Of a stretch of 64,000 bases of DNA, positions 39,922 through 54,106 are shown piece after piece; the stretch's first letter is position 1, and every line of letters begins with the position of its first letter. The DNA is from Komagataeibacter medellinensis NBRC 3288. Lineage in GTDB: Bacteria > Pseudomonadota > Alphaproteobacteria > Acetobacterales > Acetobacteraceae. The stretch is from the NCBI RefSeq assembly GCF_000182745.2, contig NC_016027.1, forward strand, positions 1,181,001 through 1,245,000, written 5' to 3'. The notes beneath the pieces are model-generated. The model was not told the origin of the DNA. It did not search any database and worked only from the letters and a program-made list of their open reading frames with translations. The translations under genes were made by a program, and so were the position numbers.

Positions 39922-39941
39922 GGCCGGTCAATAGACCGGCC
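39922..39941 (-). promoter_or_regulatory. Hairpin between rpsG and tuf
   Basis: GGCCGGTC (39922-39929) and GACCGGCC (39934-39941) pair perfectly around AATA, ten bases after the rpsG stop; no U-run follows. A second small stem (CTCGGC/GCCGAG) lies just before tuf. This is the point where fusA is normally found. It may be an mRNA processing or stability element separating rpsL-rpsG from tuf. Confidence 0.4.
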
Positions 39942-39950
39942 TGACCGCCT

Positions 39951-40427
39951 TTACCAGCGGTAATGACTGAATGCCTTGTTGGCTTCTGCCATGCGGTGCG
40001 TGTCTTCGCGCTTCTTGACCGCTGCGCCACGATTGTTGACCGCATCAAGAAGTTCGTTCGACAGACGGTCCTGCATGGTGTTCTCGCCCCGCTTGCGCGA
40101 CGCGTCGATCAGCCAGCGGATGGCCAGCGCCTGACGGCGCTCAGCTCGGACTTCAACCGGAACCTGGTAGGTGGCACCACCAACACGGCGGGAACGCACC
40201 TCAACAGCAGGCTTCACGTTGTCCAACGCACTGTGGAACATCACCACGGGGTCCGCAGCAGCACCACCACGGCGGCGCAGCACCTCAAGGGCGCCATAGA
40301 CGATCCCTTCGGCTGTGGACTTCTTGCCGTCGTACATCAGGGCGTTCATGAAACGCGTAATGACGACATCACCAAATTTCGGATCGGGAAGAATCTCGCG
40401 CTTTACTGCGCGATGACGGCGACTCAT
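39951..40427 (-). CDS. rpsG: 30S ribosomal protein S7
   Basis: A 158-residue S7, the head-assembly protein. [20 protein letters not shown], the [19 protein letters not shown] beta-hairpin and [15 protein letters not shown] at the C terminus are characteristic. It follows rpsL by 15 bases. Confidence 0.97.
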   Translation of the reverse strand: MSRRHRAVKREILPDPKFGDVVITRFMNALMYDGKKSTAEGIVYGALEVLRRRGGAAADPVVMFHSALDNVKPAVEVRSRRVGGATYQVPVEVRAERRQALAIRWLIDASRKRGENTMQDRLSNELLDAVNNRGAAVKKREDTHRMAEANKAFSHYRW

Positions 40428-40442
40428 GCCTCGTTATTCCTT

Positions 40443-40814
40443 TTACTTAGGACGCTTCGCGCCATAGAGCGAGCGACGCTGACGACGCTTGGCGATACCC
40501 TGGGTGTCCAGAACGCCGCGCAGGATGTGATAACGCACGCCAGGAAGATCCTTAACGCGACCACCACGGATCAGGACAACACTATGTTCCTGGAGGTTAT
40601 GCCCCTCACCCGGAATATAGCTCACAACCTCATACCCGTTGGTCAGGCGAACTTTTGCCACCTTACGCAGAGCCGAGTTCGGCTTCTTCGGTGTGGTTGT
40701 GTAAACACGAGTACAAACGCCACGCTTCTGCGGACAGCCCTGCAGAGCAGGAACCTTGTTGCGTTTGGCTGCGGGCTCGCGACCTTTCGCGATCAACTGG
40801 TTGATGGTCGGCAT
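40443..40814 (-). CDS. rpsL: 30S ribosomal protein S12
   Basis: A 123-residue S12, the decoding-centre protein. [17 protein letters not shown] carries Lys at the position of E. coli Lys42/43, and [11 protein letters not shown] carries Lys at the Lys87/88 position plus the Asp that RimO modifies. No classic streptomycin-resistance substitution is seen. First gene of the str operon; its predicted promoter lies about 220 bases upstream. Confidence 0.98.
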   Translation of the reverse strand: MPTINQLIAKGREPAAKRNKVPALQGCPQKRGVCTRVYTTTPKKPNSALRKVAKVRLTNGYEVVSYIPGEGHNLQEHSVVLIRGGRVKDLPGVRYHILRGVLDTQGIAKRRQRRSLYGAKRPK

Positions 40815-41032
40815 ACGCCTTTCCCGATCCTTACAAAATTCGGCCGGCCAACCCCATATCTGGTTGCCGACTGTCGTTCACAACAAAACCCCAACGAATG
40901 ACAACCATCCGTTCGGGCATCATATTTACATCCGGCCTGGGCAGCCCGATTCCCGGACTGCGGCACCGCATGTCTGCATGCTGCATTCGACGGCCAACAA
41001 CGTCTTTCAGACAGGGCTAGCCGAGGGCGCGT

Positions 41033-41061
41033 TACCTACGGGCAAACTGACCAAAAGTCAA
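41033..41061 (-). promoter_or_regulatory. Predicted promoter of the str operon (rpsL)
   Basis: On the minus strand TTGACT (41061-41056), a 17-base spacer and TAGGTA (41038-41033) are followed by ACGCGCCCTCGG. The -35 is good and the -10 weak, but CGCGCCCTC after it is identical to the sequence after the rpsM -10. A weak -10 with a GC-rich discriminator is typical of ppGpp/DksA-sensitive ribosomal promoters. Confidence 0.5.
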
Positions 41062-41185
41062 GCCTTACGCAGGATTCGCTAGCAGTCCGACAGAACGACT
41101 CTGTTCCAGCGGACTCGGAGCACCGCTCCGTCAGGGCGCTGAATACCGCCTGAATCGGATGGTGACAATAGTGCAGCACCGAATC

Positions 41186-41217
41186 ATGCCAGATACCGAC
41201 CATTCGGCATCTGGCAT
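41186..41217 (-). terminator. Large hairpin just after rpoC
   Basis: Arms 41186-41199 and 41204-41217 (ATGCCAGAT with ATCTGGCAT plus CCGA/TCGG) form a 14-pair stem with a four-base loop, 11 bases after the rpoC stop. The single imperfect pair is G-U in the minus-strand RNA but A-C in the plus-strand RNA, so it fits a minus-strand transcript. There is no U-run, so it may need Rho or act as a 3-prime stability element. Confidence 0.5.
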
Positions 41218-41228
41218 TTCTCTCGTAT

Positions 41229-45425
<4,197 letters not shown>

Positions 45426-45527
45426 GCGCCGCAAACCCCCTGAGGGAATGAAGCGGAAGCAGGCGCCGCACCTGCCTCCACTCCTGAAAGAAAAATATGT
45501 GGACCGCCGTGCACCATAAGGCCCGGA

Positions 45528-48500
45528 TCAGGAACCGCTCTGTTCCAGGTCAACATTCAGGCCAAGGGACTTCAGTTCCTTGATCAGCACGTTGAAGCTT
45601 TCCGGGATACCGGCCTCGAAGTCATCCTGCTCGCGCACGATAGCCTCATACACCTTGGTACGACCGGACACGTCATCCGATTTGACCGTCAGCATTTCCT
45701 GCAGTGTGTAGGCGGCGCCGTACGCTTCCAGCGCCCACACTTCCATCTCACCAAAGCGCTGCCCACCGAACTGCGCCTTGCCACCCAGCGGCTGCTGGGT
45801 CACGAGCGAATACGGGCCGATGGAACGAGCATGGATCTTGTCATCAACAAGATGATGCAGCTTGAGCATGTAGATGTAACCAACGGTAGTCTTGCGCTCG
45901 AACGGCTCGCCCGTGCGTCCGTCAATCAGCTGCGACTGGCCGGACTTGTCCACACCCGCCCTGGTCAGCATCGCCTCGATATCGGGGATGGAGGCACCAT
46001 CGAACACCGGCGTCGCGATCGGCACACCCTTGCGCAGGTTACCGCACAGCTCCAGCAGTTGGGCATCGGTCATGTCACCGATCTGCTCATCATAAACCTT
46101 ATCGCCATAGACCGACTTCAGTTCATCCAGCAGTTCCTGCCGCTTTTCGCCATGGCGCTGGTATTCATCGGCCAACTGGGCAACCTGGCGGCCGATATTG
46201 GCGCAGGCCCAGCCCAGATGCGTCTCCAGGATCTGCCCCACGTTCATGCGCGACGGCACGCCCAGCGGATTCAGTACGATGTCAACCGATGTGCCATCTT
46301 CAAGGAACGGCATATCTTCCACGGGCACCACGCGGGAGACAACACCTTTGTTGCCATGGCGACCGGCCATCTTGTCACCCGGCTGCAGCTTGCGCTTTAC
46401 CGCGACAAAGACCTTTACCATCTTCATCACACCCGGCGGCAGTTCATCACCGCGCTGCAGCTTTTCGACCTTGTTGTCGAAGCGGGCCTGGATCTTGGAG
46501 ACAGCGGCATCGAATTCACGACGCAGCGTTTCCAGTTCCGCCATGACTTCATCGGAAGCCACGGTGATGTTACGCCATGCGCCACGCGGATGCTCGGACA
46601 GAACCTCGTCCGTGATTTCGGTACCAGAACGGATACCCTTGAAGCCCGTGCCCGCCGTCTGGCCGATCAGGTGTTCGCGCAGACGATTGTAGAAGGAACG
46701 CTCCTGAATGGCGCGTTCGTCATCACGGTCCTTGGCAAGGCGTTCGATCTCGGCGCGCTCGATCGCCATCGCGCGCTCGTCCTTGTCCACCCCACGGCGG
46801 GAGAAGACGCGCACGTCCACGATGGTACCCGTCGTGCCGGGCGGCAGCTTAAGCGAGGTGTCACGAACGTCAGACGCTTTCTCGCCGAAGATGGCGCGCA
46901 GAAGCTTTTCTTCCGGCGTCATCGGGCTTTCGCCCTTCGGTGTGACCTTGCCGATCAGGATGTCACCGGGGTTCACCTCGGCGCCAACATACACGATGCC
47001 GGCTTCATCGAGGTTGCGCAGCGCTTCCTCACCAACATTCGGAATGTCGCGGGTGATTTCTTCCTGACCCAGTTTGGTATCACGGGCCATGACTTCAAAT
47101 TCCTCGATATGGATCGAGGTAAAGACGTCATCACGCGCGATCCGCTCGGAAATCAGGATCGAATCTTCGAAGTTGTAGCCGTTCCAGGGCATGAACGCGA
47201 CCAGCACGTTACGACCCAGAGCCAGTTCACCCAGTTCGGTGGACGGACCATCAGCAATGATCTCACCCGCGCGCACCGCATCCCCCACGCGCACAAGCGG
47301 GCGCTGGTTGATGCAGGTGGACTGGTTGGAACGCATGTACTTACGCAGGCGATAGATATCAACGCCTTGCGTCGCACCCCCCGCATCCGTTGCGCGCACA
47401 ACAATACGCGCACCGTCGATCTGATCCACCACACCATCACGGCGAGCCACGATGGCCGCACCAGAGTCATGAGCCACGGCCGCTTCCATGCCGGTGCCGA
47501 CCAGCGGCGCGTCAGAGCGCACCAGCGGCACGGCCTGACGCTGCATGTTAGAGCCCATCAGTGCACGGTTGGCGTCATCGTTCTCAAGGAACGGAATCAG
47601 CGCAGCAGCGACCGAGACAAGCTGCTTGGGCGAGACGTCACAGGCCGTCACATCGGTCGGAGGCACCTGGCGGAAGTCACCACCACGGCGGACCGAGACC
47701 AGTTCGTCCGTCAGGTGACCCTGAGCATCCTGCCCCGCATCAGCCTGGGCGACGACCAGCTTTTCCTCTTCCATGGCGGAAAGGTATTTCCAGCCATCCT
47801 GCAGCACGCCGTCCTGTACCATGCGGTACGGGGTCTCGATGAAGCCGTATTTGTTGACCTTGGCATAGGTAGCCAGCGAGTTGATCAGACCGATGTTCGG
47901 GCCTTCCGGCGTCTCGATCGGGCAGATACGGCCATAATGGGTCGGATGTACGTCACGGACTTCAAAGCCCGCGCGCTCACGCGTCAGGCCACCCGGGCCA
48001 AGCGCTGAAAGACGACGCTTGTGCGTGACTTCGGACAGTGGGTTGGTCTGGTCCATGAACTGGCTGAGCTGGGATGAGCCGAAGAATTCACGCACCGCAG
48101 CGGCAGCCGGCTTGGCATTGATCAGGTCATGCGGCATGACTGTATCGATATCAACGGAGCCCATACGCTCACGGATTGCGCGCTCCATGCGCAGCAGGCC
48201 GACGCGGTACTGGTTCTCCATCAGTTCGCCAACCGAACGCACACGACGGTTGCCGAGGTTGTCGATATCGTCAATCGCGCCGCGACCATCCTTCAGTTCG
48301 CACATGATCTTGACTGTGCGCAGGATGTCTTCCTTACGCAGCACGCGCACCGTATCGGGCACATCCACGCCAAGGCGCATGTTCATCTTCACACGGCCAA
48401 CGGCGGACAGGTCATAGCGGTCAGGATCGAAAAACAGGCCGGAGAACATGGCTTCCGCCGTCTCGGGCGTCGGCGGCTCGCCGGGGCGCATGACGCGATA

Positions 48501-49700
48501 GATATCGGTCAGCGCTTCCTCACGCGCGGCGTTCTTGTCAACGGCCAGCGTGTTACGGATCCACGGACCATTCGCCGCATCGATGGCAAGAGTCGTCAGC
48601 GTGGTCAGGCCTTCGCCCTCAAGTTCCTCCAGCTTCTGCTCGGTCAGTTCCTCGCCGGCTTCGGCATAAATCTCGCCGGTATGCTCGTTGACCATATCCT
48701 GAGCAATGAAGCGACCGATCAGGCCCGCGGGGCCGACGAGCACTTCTTTGGTGGTCTCGGCAATCTTGCGCACCATGCGGGCGGTGAGCTTCGCATCGAC
48801 GGGGGCAACTTCCTCACCCGTCTGGGCGTCGATCAACGGCTCAAGCAGCTTCTGGCCACGGAAGGCTTCCGCATCGAAACGACGGGCCCAGCCCTTCTCG
48901 GTCTTGGTGAACTCGACCTTGCCATAGAAGTAGCCAAGGATCTCATCGGGGTCCATACCCCGGATCTCCATGGATTCCACATCCCCGCCCTCAGCGGCCT
49001 TCGCCGCACGCGCGGCTTCGGAGGCAGCGCCTTCGAGCGCGTACAGCAGCGTGGTGACTGGTAGCTTGCGCTTGCGGTCGATGCGAACGTAGATCAGATC
49101 CTTGCTATCGAACTCGAAATCAAGCCACGAGCCACGATAAGGGATAACACGCGCCGCAAACAGGAACTTGCCCGAGGAATGAGTTTTGCCCTTGTCGTGA
49201 TCGAAGAACACGCCGGGGCTACGGTGCATCTGGCTGACGATGACACGCTCGGTCCCATTGATGATGAAGGTGCCGTTATCGGTCATGAGCGGCATATCGC
49301 CCATATAGACCGGCTGCTCCTTGATATCACGGATCGAGCGTGACCCGGTATCCTCATCCACATCCCATACGATCAGGCGCAGAATCACCTTCAGCGGCGC
49401 AGCAAAGGTCAGGCCGCGCTGGATGCATTCCTCGACATCGTATTTCGGCTCTTCCAGCTCATAGCTGACGAATTCCAGACGCCCGCGACCGGCAAAGTCA
49501 TTGATCGGAAAGACCGAACGGAAAACTTCCTGCAGGCCCGTCGGCGTCCGGCTGTCGGGCGCCACATTCATCTGAAGGAACGTCTCGTAGCTTGCCCGCT
49601 GCACGTCGATCAGATTGGGCATCGGAGCGACCTCGGGTATATGCCCGAAGCTCTTGCGGATGCGTTTGCGTCCCGTGAACGATTTCGTAATCGCGTTCAT
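45528..49700 (-). CDS. rpoB: RNA polymerase beta subunit
   Basis: A 1390-residue beta subunit. [20 protein letters not shown] opens it. The rifampicin region (about residues 536-575, [19 protein letters not shown] and [14 protein letters not shown]) is wild type in wording, with no known resistance change. The DRQ/KH active-site segments and the C-terminal [19 protein letters not shown] clamp-binding region are present. It follows rplL by 256 bases that hold two hairpins. Confidence 0.98.
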   Translation of the reverse strand: MNAITKSFTGRKRIRKSFGHIPEVAPMPNLIDVQRASYETFLQMNVAPDSRTPTGLQEVFRSVFPINDFAGRGRLEFVSYELEEPKYDVEECIQRGLTFAAPLKVILRLIVWDVDEDTGSRSIRDIKEQPVYMGDMPLMTDNGTFIINGTERVIVSQMHRSPGVFFDHDKGKTHSSGKFLFAARVIPYRGSWLDFEFDSKDLIYVRIDRKRKLPVTTLLYALEGAASEAARAAKAAEGGDVESMEIRGMDPDEILGYFYGKVEFTKTEKGWARRFDAEAFRGQKLLEPLIDAQTGEEVAPVDAKLTARMVRKIAETTKEVLVGPAGLIGRFIAQDMVNEHTGEIYAEAGEELTEQKLEELEGEGLTTLTTLAIDAANGPWIRNTLAVDKNAAREEALTDIYRVMRPGEPPTPETAEAMFSGLFFDPDRYDLSAVGRVKMNMRLGVDVPDTVRVLRKEDILRTVKIMCELKDGRGAIDDIDNLGNRRVRSVGELMENQYRVGLLRMERAIRERMGSVDIDTVMPHDLINAKPAAAAVREFFGSSQLSQFMDQTNPLSEVTHKRRLSALGPGGLTRERAGFEVRDVHPTHYGRICPIETPEGPNIGLINSLATYAKVNKYGFIETPYRMVQDGVLQDGWKYLSAMEEEKLVVAQADAGQDAQGHLTDELVSVRRGGDFRQVPPTDVTACDVSPKQLVSVAAALIPFLENDDANRALMGSNMQRQAVPLVRSDAPLVGTGMEAAVAHDSGAAIVARRDGVVDQIDGARIVVRATDAGGATQGVDIYRLRKYMRSNQSTCINQRPLVRVGDAVRAGEIIADGPSTELGELALGRNVLVAFMPWNGYNFEDSILISERIARDDVFTSIHIEEFEVMARDTKLGQEEITRDIPNVGEEALRNLDEAGIVYVGAEVNPGDILIGKVTPKGESPMTPEEKLLRAIFGEKASDVRDTSLKLPPGTTGTIVDVRVFSRRGVDKDERAMAIERAEIERLAKDRDDERAIQERSFYNRLREHLIGQTAGTGFKGIRSGTEITDEVLSEHPRGAWRNITVASDEVMAELETLRREFDAAVSKIQARFDNKVEKLQRGDELPPGVMKMVKVFVAVKRKLQPGDKMAGRHGNKGVVSRVVPVEDMPFLEDGTSVDIVLNPLGVPSRMNVGQILETHLGWACANIGRQVAQLADEYQRHGEKRQELLDELKSVYGDKVYDEQIGDMTDAQLLELCGNLRKGVPIATPVFDGASIPDIEAMLTRAGVDKSGQSQLIDGRTGEPFERKTTVGYIYMLKLHHLVDDKIHARSIGPYSLVTQQPLGGKAQFGGQRFGEMEVWALEAYGAAYTLQEMLTVKSDDVSGRTKVYEAIVREQDDFEAGIPESFNVLIKELKSLGLNVDLEQSGS

Positions 49701-49830
49701 CGCCTATCCAGCCCCCATCCACACAGGCCCGCACGGTTGTGACACGAATGTCACACGGACTGCGCGGCCCTTGAAAATCCTTGGCGGGCCAACCCCGACT
49801 GCCGTCCGGACCAACCCTATCTACCACCAA

Positions 49831-49899
49831 AGGCGCCCGAAGCCTTGCGGCCAGGGCGCCTGTAACGGCCAAGGGGGCGGAAACCAGATGGTTTCCACC
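49831..49899 (-). promoter_or_regulatory. Two hairpins between rplL and rpoB
   Basis: First met by polymerase: GGTGGAAACC pairs with GGTTTCCGCC (49890-49899 with 49876-49885, one G-U) around ATCT. Next: AGGCGCCC pairs with GGGCGCCT (49854-49861 with 49831-49838), followed by TTTGG. In E. coli this gap holds a partial attenuator and an RNase III site that lower rpoBC relative to rplJL; the same job is likely here (inference). Confidence 0.5.
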
Positions 49900-49956
49900 C
49901 TTACTTGCATAACTCAGCCAGAGTGTACCATCACAGGCACATCCCAAAAGGCCAAC

Positions 49957-50331
<375 letters not shown>

Positions 50332-50432
50332 GATTTTGGTCTTCCTAATTTATACACTGGTTGGCACAGCACAATCCCGTTTTTTCAGGAAAATGCCGTT
50401 TTGTTGATAGCCCGGCGGGCCGGGCATGGGTC

Positions 50433-50951
50433 TCAGGCGGCTTCGCCCGTCTTGGCATAGGCACCAAAAACCCGCGCAAGCTGTCCGGCCGGCGCCTGGA
50501 GAACGCCTGCGATACGCGTTGCCGGCGTGGAGATGAGCCCCACCAGCTGTGCACGCAGAACGTCCAGGGACGGCAGCTCGGCCAGAGCCTTGATGCTGTT
50601 GACGTCAAGCGTCTGAGCACCAAGCGATCCACCGAGCAGAACAAGCTTTTCATTGGTTTTGGCGAACTCGACCAGCACCTTCGCCACTGCCACGGGTTCA
50701 TCCGCCCACGATAACGCGGTCGGCCCCTTCAGCAGCGGCTTGATGCCTTCGAACTGGGTCCCTGCCAGGGCGAGAGAGGCCAGCCGGTTCTTCGCGACCT
50801 TGTGTGTCGCTCCAGCCGCACGCACGCGCCGACGAAGGTCAGTCACATCAGCCACGGTCAGCCCGTCATTACGGGTGACAATGACCATGGACGTCTTCGC
50901 GAACACGGCTGCGAGGGAGGCAACAAACTCCCGCTTCTCCGTACGGTCCAA
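50433..50951 (-). CDS. rplJ: 50S ribosomal protein L10
   Basis: A 172-residue L10, the base of the stalk. DRTEKREFVASLAAVFAKTS opens it and the C-terminal helices bind L7/L12. The start codon is TTG at 50951 with GGAG seven bases upstream; a nearby ATG is out of frame. A 284-base leader upstream may carry L10 autoregulation. A GC-rich stem (50411-50426) lies just after the stop. Confidence 0.95.
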   Translation of the reverse strand: MDRTEKREFVASLAAVFAKTSMVIVTRNDGLTVADVTDLRRRVRAAGATHKVAKNRLASLALAGTQFEGIKPLLKGPTALSWADEPVAVAKVLVEFAKTNEKLVLLGGSLGAQTLDVNSIKALAELPSLDVLRAQLVGLISTPATRIAGVLQAPAGQLARVFGAYAKTGEAA

Positions 50952-51235
50952 ATCCCGTCTCCATCATCACCTGCCAGCACAACCGCCGGCAGGTAGGGTT
51001 TACCCTAGGGACATTCCGGCAGGCCGGTCATGCCCCGGTTCGCCTGTCCTTTTCAAACGGAACAACCAGTGTGGGCTTTCGCCCCGATCCGGCAATCCCC
51101 GTCTTCCGGTTGCTACCCAAAGGGGCAATCAAGGCTTTCGCCACATCCGGTCTTGGACAGGTTCGGAAGATGGCGGCATGCCGCCATCCCCTGTCCCCCT
51201 TCCCCTAACGGGGAGAGGTCATTCTTCAGTTAACG
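50952..51235 (-). promoter_or_regulatory. rplJ leader with palindromes
   Basis: The gap after rplA has no gene. It holds a 20-base perfect palindrome (51169-51188; arm GATGGCGGCA), a CCCCT/CGGGG stem near 51200, a TAGGGT/ACCCTA stem (about 50994-51007), and CCTGCC/GGCAGG arms close to the rplJ start (50971-50994). In E. coli the rplJ leader binds L10-L7/L12 to shut off its own translation; the stems nearest rplJ are the natural candidates here. Confidence 0.4.
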
Positions 51236-51931
51236 TCAGGCTGCCGTGAAGGCAGACACGTCAACCGTAACACCCGGCCCCATGGTGGAGGACAGGGCGA
51301 TCTTCTTGACATACGTGCCCTTGGCGCCCGTCGGGCGAGCCTTCTGGACCGCATCCACGAATGCGCGGATGTTCTCGGCCAGCTTGCCTTCCTCGAACGA
51401 GGCCTTGCCGACACCGGCATGAACGATACCGGCCTTCTCGGCGCGATACTCGACCTGACCGGACTTGGCTGCGGAGACCGCGCCCTTGACGTCCATGGTC
51501 ACGGTGCCCAGCTTGGGGTTGGGCATCAGGCCACGCGGGCCGAGGATCTTGCCCAGACGGCCAACCAGAGCCATCATGTCCGGCGTCGCGATGCAGCGAT
51601 CGAACTCGATCTCGCCCGCCTGCACCTTCTCGGCCAGGTCTTCCGCACCGACCACGTCGGCACCGGCTGCCTTCGCTTCCTCGGCCTTGGGGCCGCGGGC
51701 GAATACACCAACGCGCAGGGTCTTACCCGTACCATTGGGAAGTGACAGCAGGCCACGGACCATCTGGTCTGCATGGCGCGGGTCGATGCCCAGGTTCATG
51801 GAAATCTCGACGGTCTCGTCGAACTTCGCCTTGGCGTTGTTCTTGACCAGGGAGATCGCCTCATCAAGGCCATACTGCTTTGCGGTATCGACTGCGGCGC
51901 GGGCTGCGGTCAGACGCTTGTTCTTTGCCAT
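51236..51931 (-). CDS. rplA: 50S ribosomal protein L1
   Basis: A 231-residue L1 of the mobile L1 stalk near the E site. [38 protein letters not shown] and [20 protein letters not shown] are the family blocks. It lies five bases after rplK; in E. coli L1 represses the rplK-rplA mRNA. Confidence 0.97.
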   Translation of the reverse strand: MAKNKRLTAARAAVDTAKQYGLDEAISLVKNNAKAKFDETVEISMNLGIDPRHADQMVRGLLSLPNGTGKTLRVGVFARGPKAEEAKAAGADVVGAEDLAEKVQAGEIEFDRCIATPDMMALVGRLGKILGPRGLMPNPKLGTVTMDVKGAVSAAKSGQVEYRAEKAGIVHAGVGKASFEEGKLAENIRAFVDAVQKARPTGAKGTYVKKIALSSTMGPGVTVDVSAFTAA

Positions 51932-51936
51932 CGTAA

Positions 51937-52371
51937 TCAGCCCTCCACCACATCAAGGCCCATGGAGCGGGCGGAACCCGCCAGCATGCGCACGGCACCT
52001 TCGATGTCGTTGGCGTTCATGTCTTTCTGCTTCGTCTCGGCAATCTCGCGCAGCTGCGTGATCGTGACCTTACCAACAGACGCGGCCTTGCCCACGGTCG
52101 AGCTACCCTTGGAGACCTTGGCGGCCTTCATCAGGAAGTAGGTATTCGGCGGGGTCTTGGTAATGAAGCTGAACGTACGGTCAGCATACGCGGTGATGAC
52201 GACGGGAATCGGCATACCGGGTTCGAGACCCTGCGTCTTTGCGTTGAACTCCTTGCAGAACTGCATGATGTTCAGGCCGCGCTGACCCAGTGCCGGACCA
52301 ACCGGCGGGGACGGATTCGCCTTGCCGGCGGGGATTTGCAGCTTGATGTAGCCAACGATTTTTTTGGCCAT
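51937..52371 (-). CDS. rplK: 50S ribosomal protein L11
   Basis: A 144-residue L11 at the GTPase centre. I start at the ATG at 52371 ([16 protein letters not shown]); the frame extends eight codons further without support. [20 protein letters not shown] and [20 protein letters not shown] are conserved, and the Pro residues near 22-27 lie where thiopeptide resistance arises. It is not preceded by secE-nusG as in most bacteria. Confidence 0.97.
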   Translation of the reverse strand: MAKKIVGYIKLQIPAGKANPSPPVGPALGQRGLNIMQFCKEFNAKTQGLEPGMPIPVVITAYADRTFSFITKTPPNTYFLMKAAKVSKGSSTVGKAASVGKVTITQLREIAETKQKDMNANDIEGAVRMLAGSARSMGLDVVEG

Positions 52372-52466
52372 ATCCGGGGCTCCTGACTGTTTCACCCGGA
52401 CCGCGGTTCTGATGGCCGCCCCCTGCCCCGGCTGGGGCTGGAGGGCGACCTCCCGCGTTCCGATAA

Positions 52467-52504
52467 GAGGCGCGCACCTACCGCTATTTGGAGGGGGCTG
52501 TCAA
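52467..52504 (-). promoter_or_regulatory. Predicted rplK promoter, -35 inside the OMF gene
   Basis: On the minus strand TTGACA (52504-52499), an 18-base spacer and TAGGTG are followed by CGCGCCTC. The -35 hexamer lies inside the last codons of the efflux OMF gene (its stop is at 52484-52486). The -10 and following bases match the predicted rpsL promoter (GTAGGT, then CGCGCC). This lets rplK be transcribed independently of the efflux operon. Confidence 0.55.
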
Positions 52505-54106
52505 GTCCCTGTCATGAAATCCCTTGCCGGACAGGTCAAAAGACTCCGGGCCATTATCCACATTCACGCCATTGACTGACTTCGGCATGCGCATGTGGGT
52601 GTACTGCGCGATACCAAAGGGCTGGAGCGCCTTGTTGTTGGGCAGTTCCGCCGTAGTCCAGCCACCACCCAGCGAACGGATAAGTTCCACCTGCGCCTGC
52701 ATGTAGCGGGTTTCAACCTGCACTTCGGCAATACGGGCCTGCAGGGCCGCAACCTGCGCCACGACCACATCAAGATAATTGGTCAGGCCACCGGTATAGA
52801 GCTGCATGGTCATGTTCTGCGTGCGCATGGACGCCTGCACCGCTTCGGCCTGCTGGCCGGCTTCCACGTCCAGATCATGGGTCATGCTCAGCCCGTCCTC
52901 CACGTCCTTGAAGGCGTCAAGCACGGTGGCGCGGTACTGGTCCTCCGCCTGGCGGTATTGGGACCAGTTGCGCTGGACCTCCGCCCGGCGCAGCCCGCCC
53001 TGGAACAGGGGCAGAACCGCCTGGGCTGCATAGTTGTACATGCCATTGGCAAATTTATCGAGCGTGAAGCCGTTATCCATGAAACCGGCAGTCGCACTGA
53101 AGGTTACATGCGGGTAGAACGCCGCGCGGGAAACGCCAATGGCCCGGTTGGCCGCCGCCATGTGCCGCTCGGCGCTAGCAATGTCCGGCCTGCGCTCCAG
53201 CAGGGTTGCTGGAAGGCCCACGGGCATCGGCACCTTGGGGAAAGTAATCTGTGCACGCGGCGCGATATGGAAGAGCGACGGTGACACGTTGACCAGAATG
53301 GCGATGGCATGCTCCATCACCGACCGGTGGGCCTGCAGGTCGGTATCCGCCGCCTGTGTGGAGGAAAGCTGTGTCTGCGCGCGCGTGACGTCGATGCCTG
53401 CGGCAATGGCACCCGCCTGCCGCATATGCGTGATCTGCACGGCGGTCTGGTAATAACGGATGGAATCGCGATAGACCGCGTGCTGCGCATCCATGCCGCG
53501 CAACTGCATGTAGTCATTGGCCAGTTCTGACTGGATGCTCAGCCTGGCCACCGCAAAATCGGCCGCCGCCGCCTGTGCAAGACGCTGCTGCATGCGCTTG
53601 CGGTTACGGATGGCGGACCAGAAATCGGGTTCCCAGCGTGCTGTGGCGCTATACTGCTCCGATGACATGTAGATCGGCCCCTGCGACCCGGCACCACGCC
53701 ACAGCCTGTGACTGGATGCCTGGTTCTGCGATGCCCCCGCCCCGCCGGTAATCTGTGGGTAAAGGTTGGCCTGTGCTTCGGCCACGATGTCACGGGCCTG
53801 GGTAAAGGCTTCCGCGTCCGCCTGCAGGTTTGGGTTCAGATGGCTGGCACGTTCTTCCAGTTCATCAAGAGTCGGGTCCCTGAACACCTTCCACCAGTCC
53901 CCGCGCGCGGCGCCATCTTGCGGGGTACCATACTGAACCAGACCGTCGCCCTTCCAGTTATCAGGTAGGAGATAGTGGGCATGGCGGTATTTTGGCGCCA
54001 GATCCACGCACCCGCCCAATGTGCTGGCAAGGGCGGCGCAACCAGCAAGCGAGAGCATCCGGCGCGACAGGGCCGGGCTTATGCCCCGGCATGGCAGTGC
54101 AGTCAT
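52484..54106 (-). CDS. Outer-membrane efflux lipoprotein (NodT family)
   Basis: A 540-residue outer-membrane factor. The signal ends at the lipobox LGGC (Cys33), followed by [15 protein letters not shown], typical of NodT proteins. [20 protein letters not shown] marks the second structural repeat. It overlaps the adaptor stop by four bases (54103-54106) and ends the five-gene TCS-RND operon. Its 3-prime end overlaps the predicted rplK promoter. It is the second OMF in the window and only distantly like the one at 19214. Confidence 0.9.
   Translation of the reverse strand: MTALPCRGISPALSRRMLSLAGCAALASTLGGCVDLAPKYRHAHYLLPDNWKGDGLVQYGTPQDGAARGDWWKVFRDPTLDELEERASHLNPNLQADAEAFTQARDIVAEAQANLYPQITGGAGASQNQASSHRLWRGAGSQGPIYMSSEQYSATARWEPDFWSAIRNRKRMQQRLAQAAAADFAVARLSIQSELANDYMQLRGMDAQHAVYRDSIRYYQTAVQITHMRQAGAIAAGIDVTRAQTQLSSTQAADTDLQAHRSVMEHAIAILVNVSPSLFHIAPRAQITFPKVPMPVGLPATLLERRPDIASAERHMAAANRAIGVSRAAFYPHVTFSATAGFMDNGFTLDKFANGMYNYAAQAVLPLFQGGLRRAEVQRNWSQYRQAEDQYRATVLDAFKDVEDGLSMTHDLDVEAGQQAEAVQASMRTQNMTMQLYTGGLTNYLDVVVAQVAALQARIAEVQVETRYMQAQVELIRSLGGGWTTAELPNNKALQPFGIAQYTHMRMPKSVNGVNVDNGPESFDLSGKGFHDRDLTAPSK

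Larger units (their letters stand above)
40815..41228. other. 414-base gap: str-operon leader/promoter, GANTC cluster, rpoC hairpin
   Basis: No gene is supported here. From rpoC (right) to rpsL (left) it holds a large hairpin 11 bases after the rpoC stop, five GANTC sites (41073, 41097, 41112, 41152 and 41181), a predicted promoter (41061-41033) and a ~215-base leader with one further GANTC (40948-40952). The reading frames across it have no ribosome sites or recognisable product. Confidence 0.6.

Noticed and set aside
45831-48008. 725-codon plus-strand frame opposite rpoB
   Set aside because: It is a mirror of rpoB codon bias, with no start signal and His/Asp/Arg-rich nonsense composition. 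Similar shadows opposite rpoC (42507-43916), tuf (38121-39872), the RND pump (55647-57527) and rmuC (60076-62283) were rejected for the same reason.
52372-52483. Search for a tRNA-Trp, secE or nusG remnant before rplK
   Set aside because: The 112-base gap contains only the promoter-like sequence and leader; no cloverleaf or coding remnant could be made out.
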